Shown: piece after piece, positions 24,701-37,705 of the stretch
Layout of the letters: each line of letters begins with the position of its first letter
How positions within the stretch are numbered: position 1 is the stretch's first letter
Source of the DNA: Luscinia megarhynchos
Lineage: Eukaryota > Chordata > Aves > Passeriformes > Turdidae
Direction of reading: 5' to 3'
Length of the DNA: 64,000 nucleotides
Assembly (NCBI GenBank): GCA_034336665.1
Contig: JAPFBE010000013.1
Coordinates: 23,043,056 to 23,107,055, forward strand
Notes under the pieces: generated by a model
What the model was told of the DNA's origin: nothing
Seen by the model: the letters and a program-made list of their open reading frames with translations, nothing else
Databases searched by the model: none
Position numbers and translations under genes: made by a program

Positions 24701-26786
24701 GGCTGTATAGAAGTGTTGGTCCATCTGAAGTAGGCCAGCACAGACACAGTCCTACAGGGGAGGCTAAAACAGCTGCAGGCACCCCACTGGAGGTACCCCT
24801 GTGGGAACAGGGGTTTCCCAGAACTGGCTTGTCAGTCCCACTGTGCTCCTTTCCCCAGACAAGGTCTCTGTCTGACCCTCTGCTCTCCACAGGAATTCAT
24901 GTAAACTCATAGTCTGACCTTGTTGGCACACACCAAAAGAAGTGCGAAAAAACAAACAAAACCCCCATCCAAAGCCTCTCCTTTCCTATATCATGTTTCT
25001 CTTCAGGGACCATAAATATATTCTTACCCATATTCTAAACCTGATTAACAAACTGCGAGAGCCAAGTGGTGATGACAGCTGAAGGGTGGCCACCACCCAG
25101 TCCCCTAAAACACTCTTCCAGCCCAAACAAGGATTCAATCTAACAGCTTTTTGCAGTGTCCTGGACAGGGCTACAGAGGTGCAAGAACTCAGCTGCACCA
25201 GAATTCTCTCCCAGCAGCCACTTTCAGTGCTGATTATTGGCAAGACTATGAACTTCACTGCCAGCTTTCACTTCCCTCTCCTCTCTTTCCTCACCTTGTT
25301 TTCCCAAGACCATATTTCCACAGTTGCAGCTTCTTTTCTCCTCCCAGCTGAGATGTGATAGGGTGTTTTACCACAGCAGGCTTTTGTCTAATCACTGCCC
25401 CCAAGATCAGCCCAGCTATGATTCTCTGGAGATGGATACACCGCTTTTACCCCTGCCAGCTACTCTCAATGTCCAACAATGATGATGATGAGCTACTCTC
25501 AAGGTCCAACAATGAGGCCAGGACACTAGCTGATGTGAAACACCTAGTCCCACCACCATTCCCAAAATATGGGGTGACAACTGCACTAAAATAGACTGCA
25601 TGAGTTGTATGGAGCAAAATTAGTGGGCAAGAAGATCTGAATCATTTAACTCCAGATAAATATGCATCTGTATTCTTGAGGGCCCAAGGGACTATTTTCT
25701 TGTCCTTTTCTACTAGATCAGGCTGGCTGCAATGGCTGGGTCTCCTTTTGCTTATGGCTGTGATAACTCGTGGAACTGGAAATGCCAAAAGTTCTGTCCT
25801 TTCTCCAGAGTTAAATCTCACACAGATCTCATGGGAGAGGAGGATCTCTCTTCAGTTATCTACAAGTACCAGGGGATCCATAAGACTTTAGAACTACTGC
25901 TCACTAATTTCACACAAAATATTTGCAAGGATGGCTACCAATAGAACGTGTACATGTTATTTTCGTGTTTGTTTTTGACTTGTGAAGGGCCCTAACATCA
26001 TGGAACTCCCATTACCCTTCCCAAGCCCGTTATTTATTTGGCTGGTTTTTGCATCAGCAAATGAAGAACAAGAAGTACAACCACCTGTGCTTTTGCCAGA
26101 GACATGTTCAAGGCACCAGTAATGTGAATCATGACTTTCAGCAAACTTGTGCTGGAATGAGGGAGGGAGAGGAAGGTGAGAGAGATTCCTTTTCTGTTGT
26201 GTTCCTCAGCCTTAGCCATTCTCAGTTCATCACAGGCCAATTAATATATATATCTGTGCTTGGCTTTGCTCTGTCTTAATAGCACTATGTGAAAAATCCA
26301 GAGTGCTGAAGGAAATGGAATATTCTCCCCATTTTTCATGCCATCCACAGTGTCTTGCAGAGTGGCCAACACTTACACTTCTGTTTCCAAAGAAAATTCC
26401 AAGCTGAATAAAATGAAAATAGATCCAACCCAAATCAGTGGGTCTTTCCCATGCTACATAATTAAATGAAAACATGAAAATTAATTTACTTTCTTTTTCT
26501 ATTCAGTACATTTTTCTTATATTTATGTTCAAAAAGTGATCCAGGAATTCTTGTATATTTACATCCTTCCAACTTGCCCATCCTCTTTAAAGTTCAAGTC
26601 CCTCGTATGAGTGACTCACTCATCCACCCTTTTGAGAGTATAATAATAGAAATTCTTTAAAGCTTTGTGTTTTCGGCACAACGGCATTCCGATATGATCT
26701 AAGAATCACAGAGACACCCTCCGGTCCCAGGAGGACTGGGGAACAGGTTTGGCTAGAAAAAAAAGTTTTGCTCATGTGATGGGCAC
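21798..26786. other. Non-coding DNA, no gene recognised
   Basis: A GC-richer sub-block at about 23,280-23,730 holds overlapping open frames of up to 186 codons, but none has a known domain, splice sites or an obvious start context. A 33-bp direct duplication around AGCTACTCTCAA lies at 25,458-25,516. A CA/TG-rich stretch lies near 24,540-24,620. Confidence 0.5.
25458..25516. repeat. Tandem duplication, 33-bp period
   Basis: AGCTACTCTCAATGTCCAAC at 25,458 recurs as AGCTACTCTCAAGGTCCAAC at 25,491, and both are followed by AATGA. Confidence 0.75.
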
Positions 26787-26790
26787 CCCA

Positions 26791-26918
26791 CCAATCACAC
26801 AGCATGTTCCTCAAGCAACCTGGGCTTTTTAAAGAGCAGTGGAGGTGGGAGAAAGCGGCCTTTTCAGCTTTGCAGGTGGGTTGGAATTTCTGCTGGGAAG
26901 CATCACAAGAAGAGAGCG
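26791..26918 (+). promoter_or_regulatory. UPK1B: Candidate promoter and non-coding first exon of UPK1B
   Basis: A CCAAT box (26,791-26,795) is followed by a TATA-like TTTTTAAA (26,826-26,833). A splice donor match GCG|GTAAGT follows, with its last exon base at 26,918. A start about 30 bases after the TATA box would give a first exon of about 60 bases without a useful ATG. UPK1B has its ATG in an exon with its own acceptor (32,189-32,190), so an untranslated first exon must exist upstream, and this is the best candidate I see. The link to UPK1B is inference. Confidence 0.4.
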
Positions 26919-29201
26919 GTAAGTGTCTTGCTTTGGTTATGGTCTTCCTCTTAAAGAGGCATGTGAGCCAGAAGTGTCTATTAGGAGAAAAGACAGCTCT
27001 TATGTTTAATACTTTTTATTTTAATCCGTGGATTGTGCTTGGTATGTGGGAGTCTAGTACCTGAATAAGGTTAACTGCAAGAAATTATTAAGTATTTCAT
27101 TTTTCTTACCTCAGATTGTGTCTTCTCTATAGCTCTTGTAATCTGTTTCTTTTTTTTTTTCTCTTTTTCTCCTAAAGACTGGGGAGGAGGGAATAAAAAA
27201 GCTAAGTCTATTGTAAATCTGAGTGCTGAAAAAAAAATGAAAAAAGGGAAAATTGTTGTAGGGGAAGACGAATCTTGTAGTTCCCCCTCACTTGTGAAAA
27301 TAGGAAAGTTAAAAAACCGTCTTGTTTTGGCTGTGCTGAACTAATAAAGGAGAAAGGAAAAACCTACCTCCCAGCTCTGCTTCCAAGATAATTATGCTTG
27401 ATGATGATTTACCAGCCACACCACTGTTCACACAGGCTTCATTTCATAGCAATCCCTTTGTAAGGAAACTCAAATAGTCTGTGACCCTTGCTTGATGCTG
27501 AGCTATGTTTTTGCTTTATTTTTCTCCCCTGGTAGCACAAAATAACTGTCTGCCTCTTCCAAGTGTGGTTGACTCCTAGCTGACAAGCAGTTTTCTGTCA
27601 GAGGTGGCTGCATTTCAGGGGAGGTGGAGCACTGGGGAAAGTCCAGCAGGGTAGGAGGAGTGCATGGTTTGTGTTCACTGGAGATGTTTGCTTTAAATAA
27701 ATAAACATATGATGAATTGATATTCAGTAAAACATTCAGTTTCTTACAGTGGAGTTCAAGTGATTCATCATTAACATATTAAATTACATCCTGTTAAAAA
27801 CTGTGTCATTCTCAAGGTGTCCGAAGCACTTGGAAAATAACTTTTTTAAGCGCCTTGGGGTCTAAATTTTCTATTATAACAAATTTTTAAGAACCCCAAA
27901 AGTAAGTTAATTGCTTGTTGCATCGGGGTCCACAGGAGGTCTTGTATGTGGGCAGGTCTGTGGCTCACAGAGGCTTCCCGTGGCACCAGCACTGGCCTCG
28001 GCACAGCACCTCCAGCAGCTGTTCCACCTGGATGACTTCCTTTCATCAGCACCCCAGGGCCAGCCCAGGCATCTTGCTCCTGCTTGTAGAGATATGCTCT
28101 CCAGTTGGGCTTGGACAGGGGTGGTGCCCAGGCTTCTGCCCCACAGGGCTGCTCGGGCAGGGACCAGGATTCTGCTGCTGAGTGGCTGGGTTTGCTCAGC
28201 TGTGCTAGAGTGGTGCAGAGCCCTTCAGCCAAAGTGGGCAGAGCCTGTGAGTCATAAAACAAATGCATCCTTTGTCTCTGCCTCCCTGCACCACGGCATG
28301 AGAATGCAACGCCCTGAGCAGGAACGCTGTGGGAAAGGGAGGTAGCAAGGGATGATGTGAAGCTCCTGCAAGCCCCACCACCATGCTGAGAAACCTCCAA
28401 CAGTAGGATGTAGAAGCAAACGATGTTCACAGGGATGTTTTGGGATGTCCCTTTGTCACAGTGCTTGACAACTAGCGCAAAATGCAAGGCAATCAAAATG
28501 CCACCTTGTTCTCTGTTGGGCAATGCCAAATGAATTCTTAACCATTGAGGTTTTTTTTGGCTAGAGATGGAATAGAGCTAGGCTGAGAAAGGGGAGTTCA
28601 TCTGTAAGTCCACTGAAATCTTGTCCCAACCTATAGAAATAGGGTGTGGAGGCTTCAAAAGATTGACCAGCACAATGTGCGTGAGGGGTGCACAACAAAC
28701 CCCAAATCTCATTTGAATCCAGGAATTGTTGCCAGAAGAGCATTCTTTCAAAGCCTGCATGAGGTTATCACCTAAAATACAAGCACAGAAGCCATCCTCT
28801 GTAGAAAGGAGCTTCCTTTTCATCTCCCACAATTGTGCTGAGGGTCTCAAAGATACTGAGAGTAAAGGAAGCGAGGGGAGGTCAAGAAAGCTTCAAAGAC
28901 ATGGAAATAATTTATTGTCTGTAGCTTGGGGGGCAGCAGGGGGAGGCAAGGCTACCTCTTCTCCTGGGCTCTGGCAGGCTCAGCTGGACCCCCATGAGTG
29001 TAAGGGATGTTTTTGGGGGTGTGAGGGGAGAGGAAATGGGAGAAGTTGTGACCAGTTGTACTGGTTGTGAAGAATGTCAGGAAGAGTAAGAACTATGTGC
29101 CTCAGGAGGGACACAGGAGTTTCTGGTACAATGAGAGCAATAGACACCTTTCCAAAGCTGCTTAGAGCACGGAGCAAAGTCTGTGGTAGTGATAATTGAA
29201 T

Positions 29202-29258
29202 ACCTCAGACCTAAATAGGTGACACTTCCCCAACACCTCAGACCTAAATAGGTCACAC
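29202..29258. repeat. Tandem duplication, 33-bp period
   Basis: ACCTCAGACCTAAATAGGT occurs at 29,202 and again at 29,235, followed by GACAC and CACAC respectively. Confidence 0.8.
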
Positions 29259-31500
29259 CTAAATTGCAAGGTTTCTAGGATGTGCCGAGGAGCACCAGAT
29301 CAAGGTTGAAATTCCAGGACCTGGCTGCCTTCTTATGTGGAACTTTTGAATAATGGTTGCATCTGAAGCTCCAGTTTCCTCAGGGGTTTCCCTGAAACCC
29401 CAGGAAACTGCATATGAGTCATAAAACTAATTTTAGCAGGCCCAAGAAGAAGGCTCCTCTACCTCCAAATGCATTTGTGTCCAGAGGCAGAGGCTGCTGG
29501 CAGCTGTGTCTCTGGGGGTTGGGAGGAGGACTGCCCACCACTGTCACACCTGGGGGTGCCTGTGAGTCACATCTGTGCACAGCCTGCCTTGGGCGCACCA
29601 GCCAAATTTACCTCCTGCCTCTGTAGTCGTGTAACTGTGCTGAGTGCTGTGCAATCCGCTCTTGCTAAACTCAGCTCACCTCCGAGGCATGAGGAGCAGG
29701 TGGAAAGCTCCCGATCTCCCACAGCTTCTCCTCTGGGACATGTTGGAGGATCGGCTCTCCTGCTACCCAGCTGTTGTCATGGCTTGGAGATGGCCTGCTT
29801 GGTCTCTCATCACTGATGGTGATACTGGACCATCTGCAAGGGAGATCAGACAAGGGATGTGGCATGGGTTAATAAAATGGACACTGGGAAATTAACCCTT
29901 TTGGCACCAATCACTTGGAGGCAGAGGAATAATTCATAGAAATATGGCAATAGTGGGGGTTTTTTATGTCTAGAGTAAATCCTTTTTCCTTCCCTTTTCC
30001 TCTTCCTGGTCTCTTCTTCCCCCTGCACTGCAATCCCTTTGAACTCAGTTAAGGTACTGGAGAACCTTAGGTTGTCTGGAAACTTACCATTTTCCAGCTG
30101 ATACCTGTGGTGGTGACTGTGTCCAGCTTTCCTCAAAACCATAGAAGCCCACTGGAGGTGAGCTCACCCTGAGAGAAAGGACTTGCTTTCTCCAGCTAAT
30201 GTGCCTGCAATACTACCTGCCCAAGGGGAGACTGGAGCAGGAGTGAGCCAGGTTCTGCCTGCCAAGGAGGAGAAGAAAGCCAGCTTGTGGAGAGGCAAGA
30301 GCTTGGGCTGTATAGACAGCCCACGAACAAGGTGTGAGCGCTGTTATTACACTGAACGGGGTAACACATTTAACCTTGCTTTATACACTGCAACTGGAAC
30401 AGACCCACTTTTCCATGTAGCAGTCAGAGTTCAAGTGCCTGTGTTCAAGCAGGAAAGAATTGCTTTTTGGACTGCTGCCTGGCTTTTGATGCCCCTTAGA
30501 AGGCAATAACTAAAGGGGTTTTTAATGCCTCTGGAGTTTGCAGGACATAGAACCATGAGCCAGGAAGTGGTCTCTCCAGCTTTCAGATGAGTAGAAGACC
30601 AGGATTCATCTTAGGTTTGGTAGACTCTGCAGTGTTGTATTATAGAGCACGTGGCTGAACATTGCTCAGATTCAAATTTGACCTGCAAGACAGCCACTGG
30701 ACACCCTGGCTGGTCAGGAAGTTTGGCCAGGACAGAGATCCCAGTTGACCTCATGAGCCTGCCATTTTCAAATACAGAGCCATACAGTTTCATGTATACT
30801 GGATCTGGCTTCCAAACAGCCATCTGCAACTAAAAATGTCTTCTCAACTTAAAAATAATGGCCACATATTATTAAAAAATTCCTACACATGCTATCATAC
30901 AAAAATACTTAGGCATTCTGCCAATATAATGGTGAGAGCACTAGAGATCTCAGCAAGCCTAATCCTCAAACTACTCCAGAAAGAATGGTAGGAAGTGCCT
31001 GGTTTTCGCCTGCCATTGTTGGAAGTCCTGTATACCCCTAAAAGGGCAGCTACTGAGGAGGCTGGAGGTGGCATTGTTAGAGAGGTCTCACAATGCTCTA
31101 TTCCTCAGAAAGCTCCTCTTCATTGACAGCTTTGTCTGTTCATATTTCCCAACAGTTTCTTTGAAGAATCGTGAAGTCAGTGACCCCAGCAAAAGAGAGG
31201 CACAAGTCCAGGTACTCTGGCAGTTTTTCCTGTTGTTTGCCCCAGCTGGGCTCACTGCAGCCTTTCTTTCCCCATTTATATTTTCTCAGCCACTTGATAA
31301 ATACAGTTGTCCCAGGGCTGGGATTTTTTCCCCTTACTCTCTCCATGCACGTGCTCCATCCCTTTGAAGCAAAAAATTGATGGGCTCTGGTGTCTGAACT
31401 TCTTTCTCCAAGAGGTCTCATACCTCTGACTGATGCCTTTATGCTGCTCTTTCTGGAAGGGGATGAATTTAATGCAGGGCACCTGACTTTAGACTGCAGG

Positions 31501-31527
31501 ATATATATATATATGTATATATATATA
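31501..31527. repeat. AT dinucleotide microsatellite
   Basis: A near-uninterrupted AT run with one G. Confidence 0.9.
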
Positions 31528-32190
31528 AACCCTCAGGAATTCAGTAGGAATGCTACTTGGCCTGGCTCCCATGAGCTAGCTGCAACCTGAGCTGTCCCTT
31601 CCCTCTTTCTCTTCCTCCTTCACACCTGATATGGGAGACTTAGCTCCCATTCCCAGCACAGGTGGGAGATGGGGCTATTCTTAGCAAAGCCCTGTGCTGC
31701 AGGTGTGTGCGGGCTACAGCCAGATCACTGTGGTTACCAGTTCAATCCCGTTGTGGTGCTGGCCAAAATGGCCCAGGATAGCATGCCCTGGAGTAATGCT
31801 GGCTCCTTTGGGGTAGGGCTGAGGTGAAGGTGCTGAACTTCTCCCCTCTCCATCCAGATGTTGGTGTTTTTGGCCAATAGAAATGACACACCACAAGCTG
31901 AGGTTGTTGTGAGCGCACTTATGATGATGAAAATCCTACCCAAAAAGAAGCTGAAGACACCAGCTGCCCCCAAAGTGGTCCCAGCCTTCTGTAGTTTAAG
32001 CATCAGAGAGAGTTTGAGTTAGCAGATTAACACCTGGGGAGGTCTCTGAAACTTCTGTAAAGCAGGAGATGGGAGGTGTATAGACAGGCTGGCAAGTTCT
32101 GTCTATCCTTCTCCTTATGGACACTTTGTATTTCTGAGTGAAGCATATTTTATTAGTGATTTAATTGAAGACAGCATTTGTTTTTTCTAG

Positions 32191-32278
32191 GTTGCATGAA
32201 GAATTAAAGATGGCGAAAAATGATGATTGTGTACACATCTTGCAGGGTCTGTTAGTCTTTGGGAATGTGGTTATTGGG
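32191..32278 (+). CDS. UPK1B: UPK1B exon with start codon
   Basis: The acceptor TTTTTTCTAG ends at 32,190. The ATG is at 32,210 after a 19-base 5' UTR piece. It encodes 23 residues and its donor is GGG|GTAAGT. It covers the cytoplasmic N-terminus and the start of membrane segment 1. Confidence 0.92.
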
Positions 32279-35200
32279 GTAAGTGAAGTGGAACAAGTAT
32301 GGGTGGAGGCATCCTTCCAGTATGACACTTCCTAAAACAGCAGCTCTCCCTCTTCACATGTGAAGTCCACACATAAATAGCGTGAAATAAGAGGATAAGG
32401 AGAGCTGTCCTAGAAGATCAATTCGGTGGGAAAGGGACATCAGGGGCAGATCCACAATACCAAGATGGGTGCTAGGGGGAAGTCCTTAGAACTGTCACCT
32501 CCCTTCGTAGTGATGGAATAGTTCTGTTCATTTTTCTTAACATCTTCATGTCCTAGGCATGACCTCTCAGATCAAGGCTGGGTGAGTTTTGCCTGCAATT
32601 CTTCTGTGAAGTCCCAGTAAAAGAGATTATAGAGCTGGGTAGATGAGGGGTTGGGTAGCTCCCACTTGGCAGGAAATTGAATGTAAGGAAAGCAGTCTAC
32701 ACCTGTTTCTGTCTTTTCTATTTATTTGGGGAACCTTGAACTAATGGATTTCTTGTGCTTCTCAGATGTGCGGCATTGCTCTGACAGCAGAGTGTATCTA
32801 CTTTGTGTCTAACCCCCATGATCTCTACCCTCTGCTGAAAGCCACAGAAAACAGTGACATCTACGCTGCTGCCTGGATTGGCATCTTTGTTGGCCTTGCA
32901 CTCTTTGCCCTGTCTATCCTCGGTATCATTGGAGTCATTAAGGCCAGTAGGACCTTGTTGCTGGTGGTAAGTGTAGCAAAATTTGCCTTCCTACTGCTGC
33001 CAAACTGAAAAAACGCTACCTTAGTGTCCCTGGTCACCTTGGGAATCAACCAATGAGCAAAGACAGCTTTTATACTGATAAGGAGCCAAATGTTCTTCTT
33101 GATCATGGCTGCAGTGTCCCAGAAGGTGACTCCTGTGAAGACTCATGCATGAGAAGCTCCTGAACTAGGCTGAGGGTATCAGTGGAGATAGTCACACTGA
33201 AAGTTTGACTGGCTTGACCCTGACCTTGCCCTGAAGCAATGCAGGAGCACTTGTGCAATCACATATAGCTGGGATGTGGTTTAGATCCTTGTTTCTCCCC
33301 ACCCCTTACTGCTTTTCAACTGTCATACACTATTCAGTTTAAGGGCTGGTAAGTAATGACTTCTGTACAAGGCATTAGTAAGTGTCAGGATACTAAATAT
33401 GGGTGTAAACATAAGCCATCAGCAGGCAGACAGAAATTATAGGGGTGGGGACAGAGCTTTGGATAATGCAAGGACAATGTTGAGATGTGGACAAATCTCT
33501 GTACAATGTCTTACTTAGTCCTTTAGTTTGGCAGTGGCCAAACTTGGTTGGTGCTTGCATTAATGAAGGGTAGAGACAAAAATCTGGAATGAGCTCTCTC
33601 TGGATTACTGTAGGATTACAGGGTGTCTGTTTTAGACAAGAGGCACTCAGAGATCTGAACTCTTGGGCCAGGGAGTATGTCAGCAGACAGATGAGAAAAC
33701 AATTCTGAATTTTGGTGTCTTGGCTGAAACCCAGGGCTCTGGTTTAGGATATATGAGATCGTACAAGGGACAGAAGCTGGGGTAAGTAGGAAAAAATGCT
33801 TTTAATCAGAGAGGAGCATTATAAAGTGTGGAAGGAGAAACAGATACATGAGAAGTCCAAAGAAAATATGGAAAATGTCAAAGGGATTATGCTGGAAAGA
33901 GGAAAAAAAGAGTGGAAGAGACTGTGAGAGGTGACACTTGGAATCTGTTTTCATGAAGGATCTTTCCTCATAATATAAGAGTGTTCAGGAAATCTGATGA
34001 TGAAAAATCAGGGGGATCTGAATGACACCCTAAATTGCACCTTCTGTTTCCCCAAAGTACAATCTCTCCTACTAGGAGTGAAGGGTTCCTGCTGAAAAGC
34101 TTATAGCTGGTAAGTGGAAGGAGGACATACAACACAAACATAGGTTCCCAATGAGACACAACAAAGAAAAGGACAAAGTATTTTCCATGAAGGCAGGGTA
34201 GTCTTAATGCTATGAGGTTCTGATCAAATCTTTTCTGTGAGATGGAGAACAATTCCAGTTATTCACTTTCAAAAAAAGCAGATTGCAAATTGAAACAAGC
34301 ACACGATAGGGTTATGAGAACATTCAGGCTGTGTGAGAGAGAATACAGTAGCCTGACCACCTTTGCATCAAGCACGGTTTCCAGCTTAATCTTGAAAAAA
34401 ATGCTGGACTGTCTCTCCAAGAGCTCATTCAGCTCTCTTTCTCCCACAGTACATCATTCTGATGCTGATCACTTTTGCATTTGAAATGGCTTCTTGCATC
34501 ACAGCAGCAACTCACCAAGACTCTGTGAGTATTTCTTTGCTCATGTATTCTTTTAAATGCACTGGGAAATACAAGTACTAATCAAAGAAATAACTTTGTT
34601 CTTTCTAACATAGTTTCGTTATTTTTAACATTTTAGAATGTTAACAGCCTTATAGTTAAGGAAGTAATAGCATGGGTTAGCGTTGCCCCAGGCAGTGTTA
34701 TTGGTGAGGGTAAGATTACATGAGTTTTTTGAGATACTGTGGGGAGGGAAATTATTTGTGGTGCTTTAGTTCCAACATACCAAAAGCAATCCAAAGCTTC
34801 TGCACAGCTCTTGTGATCTACATCTAGTAGTGCCTGCTTGAGATCTTCATCTTTGTTGCTCCTGCTCCTCAAATCCTGCTCTTTATTCTCGCGTGTAAAA
34901 CCAGAGAAGCAACATTCCTGTTCTCCAGCAGGACACTGAAACAAGAAAACAAACCCTCCCCGAATAACCCTGTATTTGCTTTACATGGCCACTTATTTAC
35001 ATAGTTTCTACATTTTTCTCTGTTGGCTTGTTTTTTTTCTCTGTAGCTCACTCCAGAGCTCTTCCTGAAGCAAATGCTGGAGAGATATCAGAAGTCAGAG
35101 CCAGCCAATAACAGTGATAATGAGATCACAATGACATGGGATGAACTCATGCTTCAGGTAATAGCACTGAAACGTCACTAATTACTAAATGCTCTGTAAG

Positions 35201-37158
35201 CCTGGAATTTCAAGTCCTCCTTGGGCCTACTGGGTAATAAAGAGGATGACATCTGCCTTGAACCTTAAAGAAAGTTATGACACAACCCCCCTTTAGTTCA
35301 TTTATCAAATGGTAGACTGTCAGAGGCAGGCACTTCAAAAATCTCTCCCATAAATCTGTGATTAATGCCTAACTGGTGTCCTGACGTGCAGGGTTGTGAC
35401 CTGGGCCCACAAAGACCCTTCCCTTCTCTGTCCCCGCAGAAGCAGTGCTGCGGGGTGCAGGGCCCCGCCGACTGGCAGAAGTACACGTCTGTCTTCCGCC
35501 GCAAGCACAGTGACGCTGACTACCCCTGGCCACGGGCGTGCTGCGTCCTGGATGCACAAGGGTTTCCCGTCAGCCTCGACGGCTGCAAACTTGGAGTGCC
35601 TGGCTACTATAACAGCAATGTAAGATGTCTGGTTTTTTCAGTTATATATCAGTCAAAAGTGCCTTGCTGGAAGGGAAAGACACTGTGAATAGCCCTTCTC
35701 CTTCACTGTAAGCCACAGGTGTTCAAAAGCTTTCTGGAGAAGAAGAAATGCCTGTAGAGTCCTGACCATGCCGCTGAGCACAGGACAGGAATTTTTTTTA
35801 GGATAAAGGCTCTCCTGATGGAGAAAGAAATCTCCCAAGCCACTGGTAAGGAGTGACATCTCTAACAGGTAGATGGACAGTAACCAAATCAAATTTAGCC
35901 CAAAGATGAGTGTATAGAACATGAGTGAGCAAATCAGCAGTTCTCTTCCTCAAGGAAGAGCTTTTCAGTAGGCCATCATGTCCTGTCCACTAGGTTGCTG
36001 GGTCATGAGCATCGCCTTCTGCACTAGCTTGCATTTCTAGAAGGCATTCAAGCTTCCAAATTTTCTTGACACTTCTTGATTCTGGAGGTCAATTCTGTGT
36101 CAACTGTGTTTGGTTATCTATGCATACTTGGCAAGTGGATGGCACAGCAAGTTGTTCTTAAGTGTTTGAGATGGGTCTACTTTGTATTTGCAGCCAGAAA
36201 CAGGTAGGTTATCTGCAAGTTGTCAATAAGCAGTGTAGCTCCGTCTCAGTTTTTTGAGACCTTCTGAGCTACCCAAATTGCAGTAGGAGAGGAGCATGCC
36301 ATTGTGTCACCTCAGTCCCTCTCAGGGGTGGATAAGTTTGTCATCTTGTAGTGCAGACTCAGTGCTGGTGTTGAGTCATTCCTGGTTGTATTTCAGGGTT
36401 GTTATGATGCTATTTCTGGGCCAGTGAACACACATGCCTGGGGTGTTGCCTGGTTTGGCTTTGCCATCCTCTGCTGGACTGTGAGTATTTAGTATTTTCC
36501 TTTACTTCCTCTTCTTTTGCTATTCCGCACCCAGCTGGGTGGAGGTGGATGACAGGACTGACGCATTTAAAATGTCCATAGATTATCATCATTAATTCAT
36601 CACAAATCTGCCTGTAGCCTGCTCCAGTAAGGCCTGCATTTGCAAGTTCCCCTCCATTCTGGCTTCCAGAGGTGAGGAACTAGATGGCCTTCAAGCCTGC
36701 CGTGGCCTGCTGCGACCTGCTGCCATCTCAGCAATACAGCACAGCAAACACAGCTTGCAGATGCTCCTTTGTGAAGGATATTGGATCATCATGATAGATA
36801 ATTCAGTTTGTAGTTTGAAGATTTTGTATGAGTGTATTCAGTACTCAGGCCTCAGCAGCTTCATGACAGATAGTCCCCAGTTAGATAAGTGATACAGTCA
36901 AATAGTTATAGCTGAATGTATTTTCTTTCTTTACTGTGTAGTTTCTGTGCAGGTAAAAAACTTTAAGCTTCCTCTGTCTGAACAGGCTCTGCTTTTCAAG
37001 AATTTCTTTTGCTCTCTCCTACTAAATAGTAGTACTAAATGGGGCTGGGGGAGAGCTGGAGAGAAGGAAATGAGGGGCAGAGAAATTTAACAGTGTTGTC
37101 ATTTCAGTTCTGCGTCCTCCTTGGCACCATGTTCTACTGGAGTAGAATTGACTACTGA
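32210..37158 (+). CDS. UPK1B: Uroplakin 1B, tetraspanin, complete coding region
   Basis: Tetraspanin UPIb pairs with UPIII in mammalian urothelial plaques; birds lack that epithelium, so its role here is probably in other epithelia. Seven exons join in phase 0: 32,210-32,278; 32,766-32,966; 34,450-34,524; 35,047-35,157; 35,440-35,619; 36,397-36,480; 37,108-37,158. They give 256 residues, against 260 in human. The ATG follows GAATTAAAG in an exon with a CTAG acceptor. The four membrane segments lie at about residues 13-36, 60-90, 91-112 and 229-250. The large extracellular loop has the CCG motif at 155-157 and six cysteines (155, 156, 186, 187, 201, 214), plus one N-glycosylation sequon at about N136. 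MAKNDDCVHILQGLL and the end FCVLLGTMFYWSRIDY match the family closely. All splice sites are GT-AG and the frame is intact. Confidence 0.96.
32766..32966 (+). CDS. UPK1B: UPK1B exon, TM1 end to TM2
   Basis: This exon has 201 bases (67 codons), a TTCTCAG acceptor and a GTG|GTAAGT donor. It encodes CGIALTAECIYFVS, the small extracellular loop and most of membrane segment 2 (AAWIGIFVGLALFALSILGI). Confidence 0.95.
34450..34524 (+). CDS. UPK1B: UPK1B exon, TM3
   Basis: This exon has 75 bases (25 codons), a CCCACAG acceptor and a TCT|GTGAGT donor. It encodes membrane segment 3, ending SCITAATHQDS. Confidence 0.94.
35047..35157 (+). CDS. UPK1B: UPK1B exon, large loop start
   Basis: This exon has 111 bases (37 codons), a CTGTAG acceptor and a CAG|GTAATA donor. 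It starts LTPELFLKQMLERYQ and carries the N-x-S sequon. Confidence 0.94.
35440..35619 (+). CDS. UPK1B: UPK1B exon, CCG motif
   Basis: This exon has 180 bases (60 codons), a CCCCGCAG acceptor and an AAT|GTAAGA donor. It encodes KQCCGVQGPADWQKYTS, the second cysteine pair (ACCV) and GCKLGVPGYY. It is richer in GC than its flanks. Confidence 0.95.
36397..36480 (+). CDS. UPK1B: UPK1B exon, loop end and TM4 start
   Basis: This exon has 84 bases (28 codons), a TTTCAG acceptor and an ACT|GTGAGT donor. It encodes GCYDAISGPVNTHAWGVAWF and the first half of membrane segment 4. Confidence 0.95.
37108..37158 (+). CDS. UPK1B: UPK1B terminal coding exon
   Basis: The acceptor is ATTTCAG. It encodes FCVLLGTMFYWSRIDY and then TGA. 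The 3' UTR probably ends shortly after the AATAAA at 37,706-37,711. Confidence 0.94.
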   Translation, partial: FCVLLGTMFYWSRIDY

Positions 37159-37705
37159 AGGCCTGGTGTCCTCAGTGCTGTCCTGAAGAGCCGTATGAAA
37201 CTGCATTTGTTTGTCTCCTGCTCCATTCTCCTTGGGCCATGGAGGATTTCCCACTACCTCTCCTATATATACTTTTGCCCCTCCAAAAACTTGACACAAA
37301 GAACTGATGACTGCAGGAAAGAATCTTCTTGTCCCTGCTTTGCCCGTTTTCTGCAGCCTTAATGCCTCCTGTCTAAGGCACAATTCTTCTTTTACTGTGC
37401 AAGAAATGATGGAGCATAAGATGAGAAAAAAGTGATCTGATTTGTTCTCTGACGACATCAGAAAAGAAAATGTCCATATACACTTGCTCCAGAAAAATGT
37501 CTCTCTAAAATCAATTTGAATTACAATGCTTCAGCAAGGGCTATGTGAGCAAAATTGTAACCTCTTATGACCAATAAGGATGGATGTTGCAAGGGAGAAG
37601 ACTGCAGACCTATATATTATATTTTACTGTTCAACTTCTCTTGCTGGTCACTGTCACCCTGGCCTTAGAATAAGGCAGATTCTCTGAGCATTTAAGTATG
37701 TCAGC

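Larger units (their letters stand above)
26919..32190. other. Probable UPK1B first intron; otherwise unexplained DNA
   Basis: No coding exon is supported. It contains a 227-codon open frame on the - strand (27,846-28,529) in a GC-richer block, a 33-bp duplication at 29,202-29,258 and an AT dinucleotide run at 31,501-31,527. If the candidate first exon is wrong, this is simply intergenic DNA. Confidence 0.4.

Noticed and set aside
29202..29258. Direct repeats here and at 25,458-25,516 as a CRISPR-like or regulatory array
   Set aside because: Only two copies each, unrelated units, and a vertebrate genome; ordinary short tandem duplications.
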